Assembly: GCF_041734735.1 (NCBI RefSeq)
Contig: NC_134883.1
Span: forward strand, 12,815,310-12,879,309
From: Babylonia areolata
Taxonomy: Eukaryota; Mollusca; Gastropoda; Neogastropoda; Buccinidae
Direction of reading: 5' to 3'
Length of the DNA: 64,000 nt
Shown piece by piece: positions 47,701-53,646 of this stretch. Position numbers and translations under genes: made by a program. Numbering within the stretch: the first letter of the stretch is position 1; the number at the start of each line of letters is the position of its first letter. The notes below the pieces were generated by a model that was not told the DNA's origin, searched no databases, and worked only from the letters and a program-made list of their open reading frames with translations.

Positions 47701-50700
47701 CATCGCTATGGGAATCATTGTGTATACATTAGGCCTAGCTGAATCTCAGCAGCAAAATAATGGAAAAAAACAGGAATAGGTTAAAAGTTTGACAGATATG
47801 AAGTTATACCAGTGAGTTGTTTGGATATCAGTGAACAGTGGATCATATGTGGCAAAGACTGTGTTCCACAAACCAGCACATTTCAACAGATCTGTACTGT
47901 TTTGTATTCTGGTGGTGAGTTCAAAAGTATAACTTGGATCAACCTACACTGTTTGTGGATCACCAAATTGCAGTAATTCAGTTGTTGATATGAAAGAAAA
48001 TAATTCTAAAATAAGAGATTACTGAAAATCTTCTTGTTTGGCTTGGTTTTTTCGGTTTTTTTTTTATCTTGAGCTATCAAAGCTGGAAAGCTGTAATGAA
48101 AACAGGGGAAGTTCGAAACTTTGATCTAGATCTATATTAGATATAAGAGAAGATGCGGTTGACCTACCGGTTGTAATTCTGAATAGAATTTAACTTCCTA
48201 TATAAGTACTTGTATCCCTGCCCCCTTCCCTCCCCACCATCCCACGTTTTCAGTTTCATTCGTGTAGTTTTATTAGAACAGCAGGAGGCTTGCCTTTTGT
48301 TCTTTCTTTCGTTCAACGTCTTTTCACTCTTAGTGATTTTTCTGACGTGTAATGCAAGTGTGTGTGTGTGTGTGCATAAGAATAAAAAGGGAATATATAC
48401 AAAGAAAGGATTGATTAGAACAGTGCAATCAACATCCCGCAAAGTAGGGTTTGAGTGTGTGTGTGTGTGTGTCTATATGTTTGTTGTGGGTGATGATTGT
48501 GTGAGTGTGTGGCGTGTGTGTCAGCTTGTGTCAGTTAGCGTGTTGGGCTATTGGTGGGAGAGTTTGCGTGTATGAGTGTGCCTGAATTTCTCTTGTTGAG
48601 ATGGTAGAGTACTCTGTATGTTTTTATGTTGTTGTATTTTTGTATTTCTTTTTATCACAACAGATTTCTGTGTGAAATTCGGGCTGTTCTCCCCAGGGAG
48701 AACGCATCGCAACACTACAGCACCACCCTTTTTTTTTCTTTTTTTTTTCCCAGCGTGCAGTTTTATTTGTTTTTCCTATCGAAGTGGATTTTTCTACAGA
48801 ATTTTGCCAGGAACAACCCTTTTGTTGCCATGGGTTCTTTTACGTGCACAAAGTGCATGCTGCACACGGGACCTCGGTTTATCGTCTCATCTGAATGACT
48901 AGTGTACAGACCACCACTCAAGGTCTAGTGGAAGGGGAGAAAATATCGGCGGCTGATTCGAACCAGTGCGCTCAGATTCTCTCGCTTCCTACATGGACGC
49001 ATTACCTCTAGGCCATCACTCTCACTCCATATCTGTGTGTTTGTGGTGATGTTGTGTGGGTTTGTTTTTTTAATCATTGTCCTGTGTGTGTGCATCATGT
49101 GCAGGGGCACTTTGGCTGCGTGGTGACAGCCCTATTGAGCCCGGAGAGCGAGACGCGGCAGGAGGAGGAGAGCTGCACAAAGGAGAAGGTGGCGGTGAAG
49201 ATGATCAACAGCAACGAGCACAAGCCGGAGGAAGTGTCGCAGTTCCTGCGGGAGGCCCTGTGCATCTTCAGACTGAACCACCCCAACGTGGTGAAACTAA
49301 TTGGCTTCGTGCCCAGAGGTAAGTGGGTGGAACTGAGTGCACATGGGTATATTTCCTGACGGGCGCAATAGCCGAGTGGTTAAAGCGTTGGACTGTCAAT
49401 CTGAGGGTCCCGGGTTCGAATCACGGTGACGGCGCCTGGTGGGTAAAGGGTGGAGATTTTTCCGATCTCCCAGGTCAACATGTGCAGACCTGCTAGTGCC
49501 TGAACCCCCTTCGTGTGTATATGCAAGCAGAAGATCAAATACGCACGTTAAAGATCCTGTAATCCATGTCAGCGTTCGGTGGGTTATGGAAACAAGAACA
49601 TACCCAGCATGCACACCCCCGAAAACGGAGTATGGCTGCCTACATGGCGGGGTAAAAACGGTCATACACGTAAAAGCCCACTCGTGTGCATACGAGTGAA
49701 CGCAGAAGAAGGAGAAGAAGAAGAAGAAGGTATATTTCCTGTTTGACATGTATTTTCATGTTAGCATTTTGTCAGTTTTTTTCTTTATTTTTACTTAGTT
49801 TTGGTGATAAGATAGAATTATGTATTGCTTTTGTTCAGTTAATGGGTTTTTTTTATTGGCACAGAAATTGGCAGTTACTGTAAGGAAGTATTTGCAGCTT
49901 AAAAAAAAAATAGAGAATCTGTATTCCTGTTAAAGCTTACACACGCCTACCTCCTGTATTGTCATTTTTTCTGTGGTGAGGTTGGAGAAGGAGGAAGAAT
50001 TTTGTTGACGTTGAACTGACTCCTTGACAACCTGCAACACTCTAGAACACATATATACATACACACACACACATACATATATATTGTGTGTGAATGACTG
50101 GTGCGAAAGCGCTTTGGTTTGTCTCCGCACAAGATTCAGCACTATATAAATACCATTATTATTATTATTATTATATATATATATATACATATATATGTAC
50201 ACACATACACACACACACATATATATATAGATATATAGATATATATATACATACATACATACATGTACACATACATACACACACACACATATATATACAC
50301 ACATTTGTCTCTATATTCGTACATTAAAAAATATATTTTGGTGTTACCATGAAAACAAAATGAAATAAACAATTTAGTATGCAAGCAGGTGTATTACTAT
50401 TGTCACATAATTCAGTGTGTTTTACATAGGTATCAGAATTCAAGTCTTGTATTTCTTAAGATGTAAAGAAAGAAGAAAAAAAAAAGTTTTAGATGTGTTG
50501 CCTTTATGATCAATTTGGTTAGATTTTTCAAACTACAAATTACAAAACGAGATTTGTTAGGGTTCTGTATTGGATGGTGATGTATCAATATTATTACATT
50601 CTATTATTGGCATGTAATAGAACCATTTTGCTAAGAATCTGGCATTATTCATATGTAAATGTGATGCATATTTTTTTCTGTTTTATATCTTAATCTAAGT

Positions 50701-53325
50701 TGTGTTAGGAATACTTCAGATTGCGGAATTTGTTTCTTTAGTTTGCTTTTGTATAAGAATTGTTTTGCAATTAGAACAATGTAATCAAGGATGTCATCAG
50801 AGGCAACACTGTTTGAAGCTCCAAACAGAATAAAGTCTTAAGTAAATTTTACATTTTGTGCATTTTCACATTTATTGTTTAAACATGATTCTAGTGTTTT
50901 CCAAAAGTTATGTGTAACATTACACTGCCAAAAAAGATGGCGGATAGATTCTGTATGCATATTGCAAAAACTACACATATCGATGTCTGTAAGTTTCATT
51001 CTTTTTAATGGCATGTTTGTACCTATAATTCTATGTACTACTCTCATGTGGAACCATTTTAAATTCATATCGCTAATCTTATTCACTTTGCAAAACGTTG
51101 CCTTCCAATCAATTTTTAAGGCCAGTTTTTCTTCCCCATTTGTAGCAGCATTTAGGAGCTATATCATTTTTTATTAGTACATAATATTATGTGTTTTGCA
51201 AAGCATCCAGAACAGTTTTCTGGTTACAGTGCTATTTAAGTATCCATTGTTCTCATTCTTCTTCTTCATCCTCTTCATCTTCTTCTTCCTCTTCTTCTCC
51301 TGCTTCTTCTTATTATTCATATTCTTTTTCTTCTTCTTAGTAGTAGTAGTAGTAGTATGTGGTGTCTTGTAAACCACCTCAGAGCAGTTTTCTGGATACA
51401 GTGCTGTATAAGTATCCATTATTATTATTATTATCATTAGGTGGTTGTTTTGTAAACACCTAGAGCATTTTATCTGGATACAGTGCTACATAAATTGCCA
51501 TTGATATTATTATCAATAATGACGCATTGATGTCATCATCAACAATGATAAGTAATGATACCTATCATGATGTGGCACAGGCCGAGACAACCCCAACCAG
51601 CTGGTGATGGAGTACGCTGACATGGGCAGCCTGGAGGGCTACGTCCACAAGAATGCGCCCAAGCTTGGCACCTCCCCGTTCAAACTGCTCCTGAGGAAGC
51701 TGCTCACAGACATCGCCAAGGTATTCTTCTTCTTCTTCTGCGTTCGTGGGCTGCAACTCCCAGGTTCAGTCGTATGTACACAAGTGGGCTTTTACCAGTA
51801 TGACAGTTTTTACGCCACCATGTAGGCAGCCATACTCCGCTTTCGGGGGTGGCCAGTGTATTCAATGCGGACTTCTTCCCACCATTTTAGGAAGTTGGGA
51901 GAATGGCTTATCTGCCACTACAGTGTCCGTGAGGTCTGGTTTCAGATCCCAGTCTGTCCCCGAAAATGGAGCATGGCTGCCTACATGGTGGGGTAAAAAC
52001 GGTCATACACGTAAAAGCTCACTCGTGTACTTACGAGTGAACGTGGGAGTTGCAACCCACAAACGAAGAAGAGATCCCAGTCTCACCCTTACTACCAAGT
52101 TTGACTGGAAAATCAAACTGAGCATCTGGTAAAATTTTGATGAGGCAATAAGCTATAGTCTTATGTACAACCCTCACTTGGCGCACTGAAAAAGAACCCA
52201 TGGTGATATAAGTGCTGTCAGGAATATGTCAAGAACACACAGATGTCATCAAGATATCATCTTTTGTTTTTGTGTGTGTGTGTGTGTGTGAAACCAGGGT
52301 ATGCAGTACGTTTGCCAAGAGGTGAATCGGGTCCACGGAGACCTAGCGGCCAGGAATGTGCTTCTGTTCAGCCAGGGCCGTAACTCTCTCACCGCTAAAC
52401 TGTGTGACTTTGGCCTGTCGCACCAGCTGAACAGGGGATACTACGATCTGCTGAAGTCATCCAGCAAAAAGATGCCTGCTTACCTGTGAGGTTTTTTTTT
52501 TGTTTGTTTGTTTGTTTTTTTGTGTGGGTTTTTTGTTGGGTTTTTGCACAAGGATCGAGTGAAGTGGTCTTGTCCCCACATGTGTACTGTAAGATTGTGA
52601 AAGGGAGGCTGGTGCATGATGTGGGTATGTATGTTTGTTGGTTGGAGGGTTGGGCCTGTGAGACAGCTAATTGTTGCATGTGCGGTATGTATCTGTGTGT
52701 GTCTGTGTGTGTGTGTGTGTGTGTGCTTGCGTCAGTGCTTGTGGGTTTGCTGGACGGTGGACCAGTTTTGTTCTTTTGTTAATTTCATCTGTTTATATTT
52801 TAGTAAATTCACTTGTGAGTTTATTTTGTTTAATTAATTTATTTCATTTTATGTTCATGTTTCGCAGTCTCTGAAACTGGGGCAGGCTCTGAAGGCTAGG
52901 GTTGGCCAGTTCTTTTTGCTTCATGTAAAAATCAGACATCTGCTCCTTATTTCTGTTTTTCCCACCATAAGATAAGATAAGATAAGATAAGAATAACTTT
53001 ATTATCTCCAACTGGAGAAATTTGGTCAGGTGCATTATCACAACATAGACAAGTAAACAACATGGGGACCATAACTGTAAAAGTCAACAACAGCTTTCAC
53101 AAATATTACGAAGATACAAATGTAAAAAAAAAATATCACATACACCGTTTCATACATACATCCACACACTGCAGGTAATAACTAGTATTCTTACCTCTCT
53201 TTCTCTTTTTTTTTCTTTAAAAAAAAAAAAAAATTAATATATTTTTTAAGGAGAAATCAGAGGATGTGTAAAAGTTCTGCAGGATAGTCTTAGCATCCTT
53301 GGAAGGTTCTTTCTCACTTTCTTCC

Positions 53326-53370
<45 letters not shown>

Positions 53371-53604
53371 GTTTTTGTTTGTTTGTTCCTTCCTTCCTTC
53401 CTTCCATCATCATTTTTTTTTTTATAATACACACACAATACACAAACTTCATTGTCTATACTTTGGTACAGAGATCTTTTTCTCCTCTCTATTGTCTTTT
53501 CTTTCTTTTCTTTCTTTTTTTTTTATCTTCGTTTTTTTTTTCTCATCTCTTTATTCTGTCTTTTTTTTCCTCTCCCCTCTCTTTCTCTTCTGTCCATCTG
53601 ACAA

Positions 53605-53646
<42 letters not shown>

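Noticed and set aside
49359-49440. tRNA gene-like sequence with box A and box B (also at 38626, 6868 minus, 49024 minus, 62066 minus)
   Set aside because: Each is followed by the same conserved non-tRNA body and simple tail, and copies are flanked by duplications. These are SINE heads, not tRNA genes.
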